Assembly: GCA_021234155.1 (NCBI GenBank)
Contig: JAJEKV010000085.1
Span: 2,118,896 to 2,182,895, forward strand
Direction of reading: 5' to 3'
Length of the DNA: 64,000 nucleotides
DNA from: Isoetes taiwanensis
Taxonomy: Eukaryota; Streptophyta; Lycopodiopsida; Isoetales; Isoetaceae
This document shows, piece after piece, positions 21,166 through 32,336 of this stretch. The translations under genes and the position numbers were made by a program. Numbering within the stretch: the stretch's first letter is position 1; each line of letters begins with the position of its first letter. Below the pieces are notes generated by a model that was not told where the DNA came from, did not search any database, and was given only the letters and a program-made list of their open reading frames with translations.

Positions 21166-22521
21166 TCATGGCCGTTCCCCACGGATCCGGCGTGCTAGCT
21201 GAAGGTCCTTTGTCATGATCATCACTCGCTTGGCATGAATTGCACATAGATTTGCATCGCCAAAGAGGGCCACCAAATAGGCCTCGGCTGCCTCCTGGAG
21301 TGCTAAAATGGCATGAGTCTGAAACCGGAGATCTGTTTTAAATTCCTGAGCAATCTCTCGGACCAGACGCTGGAAAGGAAGTTTCCGTAGCAGAAACTCG
21401 GTGGATTTCTGGTACTTCCTTATTTCCCTAAGTGCCACGGTGCCAGGCTTGTAATGATGCCTCCTCTTAGGCTGGGGTGGAGCTCCGGGAATAGTTTTCC
21501 CGGCTGTCCTCGGATGCCGGGCCTTTCGGATGATTTCATCTTGCCAGTTGTCCCCTGCAGCCTTAGCGATACTACCCCCAGCCTTGAGCTGATCCTTATA
21601 TTGGGCATCCGACTTACGGGGCGTCTTCTTCAGTCTTCGGCGAGGCATAGGAACATCCGGAGGTGGCGGATCTTGCCGGTGTCGTTCTTCCGCTTCTTTC
21701 CTCAGGCGCTCCTTTACTGCCTCTGTTACCTCGTCCGCCCTCTGCTCGGCTTCCTCTTGCATTCTTTTTTCGTTCTGCTCCTGTTCTAGCTGCTGCGCTT
21801 GGAGGGCATCTTCGCAAAGCTTAGCAGCCTCCTCAAGTATTTGAATTGCCCTGTGTGATTGCGCCAGGAGTGCGGCCTGCTCCTCCGCTCGCTTCTCCCT
21901 GGCTATTCGAATATCCGTTCTTCTTTTAAGCTCCAGGAAGTAGCGTGGAGGGTTGGCCTGCATGTCCCGCTCGACAGCCCGCTGGAATTGATCTGTGAAG
22001 AATGGGGGTGTTCCAGCTTCCCAGATGATGCGATTAGTCTCCTCTTCATATGAAAAAGCTGGAAGGATGTAGGATCCCCCATCAAAGAGGCACATCCCAT
22101 TCCCAAGGTAGCGGTACCCTGAAGCTGGGTCATCGGTAGCAAGCCATTGCAGGTCCGCCGCTTGTGCCATTTGCAGGATGTTTTGGGCCTGCGTTTGTAT
22201 GGCCTCGGCCTCAGCTTGTTCGTTCCCTTCCGGTGGAAAGTATCGTGTATATTTCTGGACACCATCTTTCTGCTCAACTACGATGTACGTTTCTTGGATG
22301 GCGTTAAGCTTGTACACGAAGCGCTCGTTATAGCAAAAGAGCGGAAATGGTATCCTAACTCCTTCATAGAAGCGTTTGACAAAGTACTCCAGTAGCTCCT
22401 CAGTTTTAGCCTCCTCTTCTGGCGATGGGTTTGAGTGTGGCAACAGTTGGGCCATTAGAGACTCTATGGGAGTTTGAGAATGACGAGGCTTGCGCTTGTA
22501 TACCTGCTTGACTTCCTCCAT
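21166..22521 (-). CDS. E4 ORF1: histone H3 domain fused to a 350-residue N-terminal extension
   Basis: 451-codon uninterrupted frame starting [14 protein letters not shown]. Residues 1-200 form an unrecognised, probably globular part ([40 protein letters not shown]). Residues ~205-310 are E/K/Q-rich and likely coiled-coil. Residues ~310-350 are a basic linker. Residues 352-451 are a full H3 fold with no indels: [71 protein letters not shown]. Against canonical plant H3 from memory, about a dozen of 92 residues differ. T118 is Met and P121 is Thr, while R116, H113, C110, K122 and D123 positions are kept. The K4/K9/K27 tail is replaced. Loop 1 is canonical, so this is not a CENH3. Role unknown; chromatin association is an inference. 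Confidence 0.9.
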   Translation of the reverse strand: MEEVKQVYKRKPRHSQTPIESLMAQLLPHSNPSPEEEAKTEELLEYFVKRFYEGVRIPFPLFCYNERFVYKLNAIQETYIVVEQKDGVQKYTRYFPPEGNEQAEAEAIQTQAQNILQMAQAADLQWLATDDPASGYRYLGNGMCLFDGGSYILPAFSYEEETNRIIWEAGTPPFFTDQFQRAVERDMQANPPRYFLELKRRTDIRIAREKRAEEQAALLAQSHRAIQILEEAAKLCEDALQAQQLEQEQNEKRMQEEAEQRADEVTEAVKERLRKEAEERHRQDPPPPDVPMPRRRLKKTPRKSDAQYKDQLKAGGSIAKAAGDNWQDEIIRKARHPRTAGKTIPGAPPQPKRRHHYKPGTVALREIRKYQKSTEFLLRKLPFQRLVREIAQEFKTDLRFQTHAILALQEAAEAYLVALFGDANLCAIHAKRVMIMTKDLQLARRIRGERP

Positions 22522-22746
22522 CTTGAATAAGTGGGCGATGGGTGGGCGCTTGGGAGAGAAAGGTAAGGGACGAGGTCTGGCTATGGCGGAGAGAAGCTTC
22601 CAGTTCCGGCGGCTATGGCGGCTAGGCGGAGCTCAAGAGAGCACTAGGCGTTAGGAAAAATGAAGGGAAAAGTTACCCTTAACTAAATCTGAAATTTTAA
22701 CCCTAAATTTTTTTTAAAAGAAAAAGTGGCGGAACGCGCTTTTCGA

Positions 22747-22916
22747 GGTGGCGGGCACCCCCTACCTCGACGTCGCTACGGCCGCTAGAACGCCCCGGTG
22801 CCCCCGCCGCACTTAGGGTTAGGGTTTTTTTTTTTTTTAAGGTGGCGGGCACCCCTACCTCGTCGCCACCGCCGCCCGGCAACACCGGTACCCCCCGCCA
22901 CTTAGGGTTAGGGTTT
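22747..22916. repeat. Two-copy GC-rich tandem repeat in the E4 leader
   Basis: Two copies of a ~90-bp unit, each starting GGTGGCGGGCACCCC and ending CACTTAGGGTTAGGGTTT, separated by a short poly-T. It lies between the primer site and ORF1. Confidence 0.75.
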
Positions 22917-23078
22917 CGCACCGGGTACACTTCTCTTAATTACACTTAAACCACATTAAGTCAATCATGACGACATCTACTACACCACCCAAATCTCATA
23001 CTACTCCAAAAATCCTCACTCACTAGCTAACGATCTAACGAAGTTAGTATGTGGCGGTCAATAGTTTGGCTTCCCGAA

Positions 23079-23093
23079 CCATGCTCGATACCA
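23079..23093 (-). other. E4 primer-binding site (iMet-like)
   Basis: Minus strand reads TGGTATCGAGCATGG one base after the LTR end. This is the plant initiator-Met tRNA complement (TGGTATCAGAGC) with one base missing, as used by plant chromoviruses. Confidence 0.75.
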
Positions 23094-23094
23094 T

Positions 23095-24733
23095 TGTGAC
23101 GCCTCCGAATATATATATGACCCCGTGGATACATGCGAGGACTTTCCCTCCCATGGCGACCATCTACTCACATGGCGGCTCCTCCCGTCTAACCCGGCCA
23201 TCTATGGAGAGATGCCCGAGTGAAGGACACGGAGGTGTCATTCGCCCACGCCTTCAGTGGGACTCCTAAGTCGCGGAAGCGTGAATACATGTTAGCACAC
23301 AGCACGAATATATATATAAATAACCACCACGAAGGGTGGAACATCCATCCAAATACCAACGGCAAAGAATATGCATCTGATCCTAAGGAAAACACCCCAA
23401 ACCCCGTGTTCTACCCGTTTTGCACTCACGTGCAGATAGACCGACGCTCGGCCTCAAGAGATCAGCGGATAGAGGTATAACCCGGCGCGCTGCCCGCATA
23501 GAACATCGGGCTAGGGTTGTCCACTCCATCCCAGCCCCGCGGCAATACTTTTGCGCGATGAGTCGAATCATGCTATGGCGTCCACTATAGCCTTCCGGAT
23601 ACGCAGACTTAAGGTATCACCCTTCGAGCCTACTACGGGGGTTCATGAAGCCCCGTCCCCGATGAGGCAGGTCGGGAAGCGCCCCTTCCGTGATCACACG
23701 TGGGTTCCATGGGTGGACTAGGAGAATACGTGTCGCATCGGTGACCCCCGCATCCGCACAGGCCTTACTACCTAAATCTACTCAGTACAGATGCCCCATG
23801 CGGGTCATACCCCCTCAGCATTCGTGGAGTGTCGGACCCATACCCTCCCCGGATCGCGCCTTAGCTCACCGGGCCGGGCTATTAGGCCTAGTCCAGCGTA
23901 GGAGTCTCGAGCCTTTTATGTTCGTGCAAGACCCCACCCCCACTTCATCATGTCCCCTTGTTTGGTGCTAAGTCACCTCCATAGCATCCACGACTCGGTG
24001 GTCTCTTGTACACAGTCATAACTAATGGGATAATACTGTGGCTCTATCTAGGGCGCACTACAATACATGGGCTCAAAGGTCTCTATCCCCCCAAATTCCC
24101 CATTTCAAGAGTAATACTATGCAAAGAACTATCAATCCATCTTTTAAGAGCAAGACCGAGCAGAAATAAAGAGAACTCACCTTTACAATCAAGGGTTAGT
24201 TCCTACAAGTAAAACATAGAGAGAACAGAGAAACAAACACAACCAAGGTGCCCAACAGGCCACCCTAGAATTCTCAAGCCACACTAGCCACCCACTGAAG
24301 TTCTACTGGACCCGTTATCATTTGGTGCTTCCATCTTCCTGGGTCTTGGTGCTCAGCTTCAGCTACACAGGTACAAGTGCTTGGTATGGTGGCGCCGGCT
24401 TGCGGGTAGGGTAGCCTTCACGCCTCCTTTTGGACGAATTTTGGGAGTCAATTAGGGATAGGGATCGGGTTGACAGCCACTTGGAAGTCCCCATGTCGGC
24501 CAATTTATTTAGCCAACTGGCGCCTTCCCAAAGCATTAATTAACCTAATTAATCCATTTAAACCTTAATTCCCTAAATTATAGGTTATTATCTTTAATGA
24601 TTAAATTAGCATAGCTAATTTAATCCCTTTTAGGTCAACCCCCTAGGTTACAATACCCCATGGTGGCGTACCTTTGATGGGTGACGTATCGGTATATTTA
24701 TACATATACCGTATAAATACGTGGAACGTCACA
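23095..24733 (-). repeat. E4 5' LTR
   Basis: 1639 bp from TGTGACG (23095) to CGTCACA (24733), giving 7-bp inverted ends TGTGACG/CGTCACA. The primer site abuts the inner end, and the outer end abuts the disrupted E5 integrase. The outer ~60 bp contain a palindrome (CGGTATATTTATACATATAC, about 24690). Only one LTR copy is in the window. Confidence 0.78.
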
Positions 24734-24764
24734 CTTATCGTTTACATTTATATGGGAAATGAAC

Positions 24765-25065
24765 TAACTTGCACCCAGTTTTTAATGTGGGAATACTGAA
24801 ACCCTATAAGGGAAGTGAAATTTCTCCTGAGATTTTGCAGAGAATGGAACAATCAGAACCTCCCAATATCAAGGGTGACGAAGAAGTACTGGAACCGGAG
24901 AAAATTTTAACACACCAGGATAAGGAGACTAGGAGTTCTTCCTATCGAAGGTATCTAGTGAAATTTAAATTTCATCCGTCCACTGATGCGGTATGGTATT
25001 CTAAGATTCAATTAAAAGAATACGGTTCCTTGGTGGACGAATACGAAAGAACTTTGCAAGAATAA
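24765..25065 (+). pseudogene. E5 integrase C-terminus with chromodomain (5'-cut)
   Basis: Open frame reading LHPVFNVGILKPYKG, the conserved Ty3 integrase tail (HPVFHVSxLKPY), then VLEPEKIL and a chromodomain-like YLVKFKFHPSTDAVW. It ends with TAA at 25063-25065. Upstream integrase is missing because the E4 LTR interrupts it at 24733. Chromodomains direct insertion to chromatin; here the usual aromatic cage is not fully visible. Confidence 0.85.
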
Positions 25066-25408
25066 TGAGCAAAGTTCAAGACCTTCAAACTTTATATTTG
25101 GAATTCCTTATTATTTAAAAAAAATTGCAATTGCTTTGTTGAAAAAATATCTAGATATTGATATGCATAAAATTGCTAAATTCTTTACTAACGATTGTAA
25201 AGATATTAAGTCCTCTAACTGACTTGAGGCCACCCCTAGCTGAAAAGGGGACGAAAGCCCTCTAATGGAATTGAGGCCATTTCTAACTGATCTGAAATGA
25301 GAAATCTATGACCTCTAAAGGAACTGAGGCTATAGAGTTGAATATCCTTAAAAGAAATAGGATAAACGATTCTTTTTCCCTCGAGGTTAACGCGGACGTT
25401 TATCCTCA

Positions 25409-25420
25409 GGAAGGGAAGGA
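25409..25420 (+). other. E5 polypurine tract
   Basis: GGAAGGGAAGGA lies one base before the TG of the inferred 3' LTR. Confidence 0.6.
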
Positions 25421-25421
25421 T

Positions 25422-25953
25422 TGTTACGGCTTAATGCCGGCTTGGGGGAGCGGCTCAGGCAAAAATGCAGTTGGAGTTAGAGTTTCAAAGGCTAGTAAAT
25501 AATTCATAAAGGATAGTTTATTTCTTTTAGCATAACATTAGATGGGTAGATTAATGATTTAAAAACCAATGGTTCAATAAAAAGCTAAATGTTGGCGTGG
25601 GATAATCCGGGTCGGACCCTTCAAAAAAAATAGCTTGTCTCAGATCGAGCTTCCCGATCTAGAGGAAAAGGGCCGATTCGCCCAGGAAAAAGATTGAAAT
25701 CTAGATATTTCTGGCCAAATCATTGCTATTTAGGATTTCTGACCTTTCTGATAGATATTTAGGTTCTAAAAGGCTAATTCGTAAATAGGTTCTTTTCGCC
25801 TATAAATGCAACTCGCTTTCCTTTGTTGCGAAATCCCGTTGAGCGCTCTAAGAATCCTTCCGCCTTGGTTATAACCTTGTTCGACAATCTTGCCTTTAGT
25901 TTTTATAGTTCTGATTGCGTTTTGAGAAGCAGGATAATGATTTCTTGATAACA
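25422..25953 (+). repeat. E5 3' LTR (inferred)
   Basis: 532 bp with ends TGTTA...TAACA, preceded by a polypurine tract and containing a TATA box (TATAAATG, 25801-25808) about 380 bp in. Only one copy is visible, so the boundaries are inferred. The 343 bp between the chromodomain stop and this LTR contain short GAGGC-repeats and no gene. Confidence 0.6.
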
Positions 25954-28152
25954 AGCTTGAGCCCGGTTGGGTGGTTAAATCCTTCTAAAGATTGGAGTGA
26001 AGTTTTTCATTAGCTTTTAGTCGTTTGAATTTGTCAAGATTACTTTATTGTATCACATTTCCACATTTTGGATTAAGTACTTGGCATCGTTCGCGGCCAA
26101 TGAGGACATGAGAACGAAAAGCACATGGTGAGTTACTTGCTCTTAAAACTTTCAAAATTTTTTTTGGCTCAAAAAAATCTTTTTTCTAAGAGATGCTTTG
26201 AGCCAAGGATCATGTCAATGGTGCATGTTTGTTACATTCATCACCATCTCCCAGACATCCTTCCAATCATACACGCTCTACAAATGCAGCCCACAATCAC
26301 ATAGATTTTGATAAATCAACAGAAACTTAGTTGTAGAAGCCCGCAATAATACACGCAAAGATCCCAATAGACTCGAAACTTTCCGCATCCATTCACCAAT
26401 ATTTTAATGGTCTATTCAGAAACGGCTTCGCCCCGCGGTCTTTGCCATTTTCTATATGAAATTGAACCAGCCAGCTCTTGGTATCATCGATTACTACAAC
26501 TCATGAGAAACCCGACAGTGTACAATACTTGGTACAATGTTTGGAAATGCTTGCTAGGATGCTTGAGATGCAAAGGCATGATTATATCATTTTGTTAGTG
26601 CCGATCCGAAATAGAGTCGTATGGTCAGTAACTTTAGTTAACTTTGATGGGGTTTGATGGGTGTTTTACACATTAAGAGCATTTTTTTGCTTACGTCCCG
26701 TGTTGGACTAAGATTGAGATGCAGATCAAGGGGTGTGAACACAAGACAACTGTTGAACTCTAAAAACTATCGCCTGTCATGCAAAGAGATAGTTTCCCAC
26801 GGAATTTTTTCAAGCACATATCTTAACAATCTATGAGGACATTTTTTTGAAGTGCATTTCTTTTTGAAAGCACAATCACCCGGGTAAGCACATTGTAATA
26901 GCTATTGGCATGTTCAACATTTGAGCATGTCATGAATAGTCTTGAACCCACAAGAATCTCATGAATTGTCTATGTGTCTTGCAGATGTAGGTAAAGCCTG
27001 AACACTTTGTTTGTTGTTAGCATATTGGAGCATAAACATATTTTGTACATGTGGCAGATATATGGAAAAAATCTCTGCTAGCTGCTGCATACATCTACAG
27101 AGGTCAAGTGATTGTGTTTTTTGCCCCCACTATTCAAGGCTTAGAGGCTTAGAAGGTTGCCTGACCACTTCAAGAAAAGTAAAAGAGACAATTGGTTAAA
27201 TGAACGGAGAAGAAAAGGAAATGAAGCGATCACATAAGGAGATTTGTAGGATCAAATGTTGTGGTTAAATTAAAATTCAAGCAATGTGCAAACTACAGGT
27301 ATAATCTGTTTTAAGAACTGGATTTTGACATTGGCTTCGAAGAGATCATTGCTAGGCAGGGTCTGCGATGCTCTTTTCCGTTTTGATGCAAGAGCATTTA
27401 CTTTTCTGACATTGTTTTGTTGAAGGAAGAAGCTGTTGCCTAGAACATTCACAACATGTTGTTGGAGTAAGGCAGTGTTTTTTATTATGCCAAAGGGAAA
27501 TAAGACCTAGTTAAAACTAAACCTATAGAGTGCAAAATCGTTTTCTTCTTGAGGAAATCTAAGATCACGAGAGAATCATTTTGGGATATAGTGACGTCAC
27601 CAAACAAAAGTAAAAAGCAAAAAAGAAGAAAAAAGAAACACATTGTCAAGATAATACAGCCAGCCATGGACTCTCATGGACTCTAATGAAGGATAAAGGA
27701 AAAAGGAATAAGAATACTGATTGCAAGACAAGTTCTACTATTTGAAAATATTGGGCTTTTATTTTTACCTTTAAATTTGCAAATCAATCATTCAATTTAT
27801 TTTTAACATTCAAAGTCTATATGAAAAAGGTTTGGCGCACATGAGTTAAGGGGACAACGCAAAAAGCTTAAGCCAAGAATGATTAGGAGCAAGGTGGTAT
27901 TAAAGGGAAGATGTGAAAAGTTTAAGTGAAGAATAATTATGTAATTTTGATTACCATCCATGTTCAAGATGTTTTCTGCTACTCCTTGATGCAAAACAGA
28001 TGGCAATAGTGCGGGTTCAACTCCTGCATGTTCTTTTGCATCTCAAGGATGTCCAGAATTGAGATCTATTCAACTTAGCACAAAACTTCTTTTGCAGCGG
28101 GTTAGAGAAAAGAAATGTTTGCGGCGGCCGCAAGGCCGTCGCGATAAATTTC
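25954..28152. other. Intergenic, no supported gene
   Basis: AT-rich sequence with short open frames only. 26510-26645 (plus) has a protein-like stretch (SVQYLVQCLEMLARMLEMQR) that could be a relic exon, but no splice sites or neighbours support it. Confidence 0.5.
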
Positions 28153-28240
28153 TTGTAGGGATTATTGTTTATGCACTAGTGCGGTAAACGTTTTCCATAT
28201 TGCATGTTGTAGGGATTATTGTTTATGCAATAGTGCCGTG
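28153..28240. repeat. 34-bp segment duplicated in direct orientation
   Basis: TTGTAGGGATTATTGTTTAT plus GCA(C/A)TAGTGC(G/C)GT occurs at 28153-28186 and 28207-28240. A CG-rich GCGGCGGCCGCAAGG stretch precedes it. Confidence 0.8.
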
Positions 28241-31200
28241 ACAACTTTATTGGCAATCGATGCTATGGGAACTATACAATATGGAGTGGTCCTAGGGTCC
28301 CCATGATATTGCAACGCAGGGAGTTTGCAAAAGATAGCTTGATTTTTTCTAAAGAGCCAAAGACCAAGTGGCAAGGGTCTTCAAAGGACTTTATTAATCA
28401 CTCTCAAACACTACATGATACAATGCTGAGACATGAATAAAACCCTAGTTAAATAGACTTAACTAAGCAAAGCCACCCGTCTAAGCATGATAACATAATG
28501 CAAGAAAAATTATTTTCTTCTCACAACAAAGAGAAGAATAATCTTCAATGCAGATAAACTACTTATATCTTCAATGCAGATAAACTTAACTAAGTCGAAC
28601 TTCCACATCCATAGAATCACTAAGAGCAGATGCACTTATCTTCTGGTGTCTGAATGTCACTGGATCATGTAGAGGGACATCCACTATAACAATAGTAGTA
28701 GATACTGGAGCTACCGGGTGAATCAGAGGAGCTGAACTATTCTTGTTGTGTGCAGCTCTTTATACGCGAGAAAGACCATCCTTCTTCCAGAACTTCCTGT
28801 TTGTGAGCAATATCTTGAAGGTGAGAATGTTGCTCACAATGACATAATCTGAGAGGCAGATGCACTACAAGGAAGTGGTGGGCGCAGATACTAGTAAATT
28901 AACTGGTGCAGAAGGAGACACATCAGAAGATAACAGGACATGCAACTGAAGAAGATGCTATTTGACATGGTGTTGAAGCAATTGGGGAGGCAGATATAGG
29001 AGTCTGCCTAAATCTATAAGTAGCAAAAGCTTCAACACTGAGAAACATCTTGGCAAGCTCTAGCCCGTCAAGCAGATGTAGTTTGCATCTGAAGAAAAGA
29101 GGACCGCTCTTAATCACTACTGACTGAGGAATAGAAACACAAGTGGGAAGAGATATGCAGATTTGAGGACCATGAACACAAATGGGCAAGATGCATACCC
29201 AATCCATTTGCAATAGCAGTCATAAAATCAAGAATTTGCAATTCAAGTGGAAAATCTTCCAATGCAAGCTAGCAAAACATGCGCAATGCACCAGACTCCC
29301 TCAAGGACGATAATCATCTCCATCAAAGTGATGATAATTATAAATTCCTATGAAAATGGTAGAACTATGACTTGATAATGTTCTGAAAGGAGCTTCTCTA
29401 TGATTTTGGTATTGATGGGCCAAAAGAAGGAGGTGTCTGTTTTGTTGTGGAATGTTTCTAAGGTCCTAGGTTAGACGTTTCTTATATGCATATGCTTTTC
29501 TATATTTGGTCTGAGGCTTAGGTATAGTTATTTTTTTATTCGACATAGGCAACGTGGCAATGCTTCATACTGGCAGCCGCAGGACTAATGTTCCAAAGAA
29601 AACGGGCCTGATGTTCCAAAAAAAATATCGACATCTAATTTTGCAAGATAAAGCTGGCCTGATGGACTACAGATCCGGCCCTTGTTTTCTGTGAATTGTA
29701 GTCCCTGTTTTGGGTTTTATAGGCAGATCCAGCGTTGTTGGACTGTATTTCGATCATTGGCGAGCTTTAGAAGCTCTGTTTCAGATTGTGCAGCACAAAT
29801 TTGGCGTTTTGAATCGAATTGGGTGCTTGATGTGGAATCATTCTTAGATTCATTGAAGCATTAATGTCGTATGGATATAAATGCATGCTGAGCCGAATTG
29901 GGCTGTTGGAGACGTGTTGCAGAGGTTCTAGAGGTTCAGAAGCGGATGAACACCAGCTTATGCTCTGATTGCAAAAATCTTTTCTTCCTTTTGCAATGGT
30001 CCGTAGTTCTGTATTTTCCATTCTCGTATATATTCTTATACATAATACGTATGCAGAGGAGCGCTCTAGTATAAGGGGGTGTGACATGTATATTCCTCGA
30101 CCCCAGATGTGACAAATTATTAGAAATATGCCAAAGATCCAATGAACCCACAAAAAAAAAAAAAAAAAAAAAAAAAGTAAGGAGTTTACAATAAGGGCAA
30201 GATAACAACAACTTCAGCCTTGAATGTAGCCGCGATATCGCATGGAAGCCAATCCACTATGTAGCCACGATACCTTAGGAGCTGCTTGCATATTATTATC
30301 TAATACATGCAGATAACACCTGAAGAAATTTCTAACACCCACTATTGGAGGCTGCCATACAAAAATTATAAAAGCATCTGGTCCAGTAACAAAGGAATCA
30401 GTCGATCTCAGATGCCACTTTAAGGTCATACCTCCCACAATGATTCTAAAAAAAAGGCACGTCTTCCCCCAAGAATGATAGTTCTATGTTGCTATAGAAC
30501 AATTGCATTCTTAGTTTCTCTTGGATTTGTTAGGATCAATTTGATCCATTTGAGCGCCTTCTCAGGCAATTTCTCTTGATGGGCTAACTAGGGGATTCTA
30601 GCAGCCTCTTTTTCTTGATATGTCAACAATTTTGCTTCATATTTTACAGTTTTTCTAGGTCAGAGCTTTATGGCATTCATGCATCTACCGCTTGTTTTTG
30701 GAGCAAGTTTAGCAGGTGGGGATACCGGGATCTGGTCTTTTGCTTCTCTTTTTTACCCTAGGGATACCAGGTTTTCAATTTCTCTATTATTAGTGTTAGG
30801 TTCTTTTTTGCCTTCTGCTTGGAAGCTACAATCGAGATTGTATAAGCATCCGGTTCACTAATAAAAGAACTAGTCCATCACCTAGATGCCACTTCAAGAT
30901 CGAAATACTACCAACTAATATCTTTCGTTGAAAAGATCTCTCTCTCCATAACAATCCAATGATTGATAGATGCGTGAAGAATTTCAAATTCCTTTGGAGT
31001 AGCTCAATTCAACGAAACATTAAATCTTTTATATGGCAACTCTAGCATAAGGTCTTAGCCAAAAGATGGAGACTCTATATGACCCTCTCAAATCTTTGTG
31101 ATAGATGCTTGCAGGATGAAGACAACAAATTTTCGGGCAAATTTGGTAGGGTTTCACACCCCACTAGTTGGTTAAAACATGATTTGCACAGCACCAAATT

Positions 31201-32121
31201 ATACTCTCTACCCAGCTGATCATTTTGGTCATGTCCTTTGTTCTAAATAATTGTAATTAAAGAGATGATGTTATCGTGGCCGCACTTTGTATTGGAAAAC
31301 AAATATTGGAACTTTTTGTTTTCATGTGTGGGGTTTGTGCTATATTTGATGGTTTATATGTTATTCATAAACTTGTCAATGTTTTTTGAATTTTTATTTC
31401 TTTTCCAAATCGGAAAAAACAACATCTCCCGTAACACACCAAAACAAAGGGTTCCAATATTTACAATAAAACATAAGCTAAAAACATAAAACATAAAAGT
31501 TCCAATTTTTCCAATTTTTGTTGCTATATACAATATGCATATATCATCTGCGTTCCTTGGGTAGCAAAAAACTCCTTAGTATATGGTCTAGAAAATCTAA
31601 AAAATACCCATTTCAAAAATATAGGGGCTTGAAGTAGTGGTCCCTTTCCATTTTTTTCTTGTACAAAAAAAGCTCCAAAAATAACCCATTCCTTACACTT
31701 TGATGGTTTGTACTAGAGTTCAAGTTGAAACCCCTTGGCAAAAAAATAGCAATGCAATCTCCTTACACTGAAACAAATCGCACCCCCGATCTTTCAGACC
31801 ATTTGGTGCTCAAATGAGCAGCTAGTGGGGTATCATTATAATAGAAACTTGTCCATGAAGATCGCGTAGTAAACTAGAAGAGAAGAAGCTGAGCATATCT
31901 CTGACAAGAGGGACCTCAATGCCCAACATAGAAGCATCCAAGACCCCTCCCGCCTTGACACATCCATTGTTGAGGAAATTAGGATTTGCTTAACATTATA
32001 GTTCTATTGACATGAGCAATCGCAATGATAATAATCTCCATGCTCATAAGCTCTATATTTAGTTTGACTAAGAAAGAAAAGAAAAATAGATGGGCAACTA
32101 GAAAAAGGCGCAACAGAAGGC
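28241..32121. other. Intergenic, degenerate coding fragments only
   Basis: No intact gene. Two minus-strand frames may be relics of one family: 28923-29213 (LFFRCKLHLLDGLELAKMFL) and 30214-30438 (FFRCYLHVLDNNMQAAPKV). Part of the latter (around 30384-30430) is repeated, diverged, at 30848-30905. A 25-bp poly-A is at 30152-30176. Function not recognised. Confidence 0.4.
30152..30176 (+). repeat. Poly-A tract (25 bp)
   Basis: Uninterrupted A25. It may mark the 3' end of an old retroposed sequence on the plus strand; no target duplication identified. Confidence 0.6.
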
Positions 32122-32336
32122 TGGGGCAGTTTTAGGTTTGGATTGACTTCTGCAAAAATGTAAAAAAGTAGTCACATTCATTGGATATGGATTCCTTTGC
32201 TTTTAGAACTGAATTTGAATCAGAAGACTTGGGCAGTTTTAGGCTTGGATTCACTTTTGCAAGAATGTAAAAAAAGTGGTCACATTCATTAGGTATGGTT
32301 TCTTATACTTTTAGAACTGAATTGAATCAACTAATA
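32122..32336. repeat. Tandem duplication of a ~108-bp unit
   Basis: Copies at 32122-32229 and 32230-32336 share GGGCAGTTTTAGG, GTCACATTCATT and CTTTTAGAACTGAATT with scattered substitutions. Confidence 0.85.

Larger units (their letters stand above)
13962..24733 (-). mobile_element. E4: long LTR retrotransposon with extra ORFs including a histone H3 fusion
   Basis: On the minus strand in order: LTR (24733-23095), iMet-like primer site, leader, ORF1 (H3 fusion), ORF2/3, ORF4, gag, protease, RT, RNase H, then a break where E2 inserted. No second LTR or primer site was seen between ORF4 and gag, and an iMet-type primer site fits the chromovirus-like RT, so I treat these as one element. That unity is an inference. 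Integrase and the 3' LTR are not in the window. A LINE copy interrupts it at about 19680-21045. Confidence 0.6.

Noticed and set aside
21166..22521. Centromeric H3 (CENH3)
   Set aside because: Loop 1 and the alpha-N helix are canonical with no insertion, and the core is close to ordinary plant H3, so CENH3 is unlikely.
17378..22521. Integrated giant-virus segment
   Set aside because: A histone gene among unknown ORFs suggested it, but the H3 part is plant-like and the ORFs lie between an LTR/PBS and a Ty3 gag-pol.
22810..22916. Telomeric repeat array
   Set aside because: TTAGGGTTAGGGTTT occurs only as two isolated short runs at the ends of a tandem repeat.
28005..28040. tRNA gene
   Set aside because: GCGGGTTCAACTCCTGC resembles a T arm, but nothing else of a tRNA is found.
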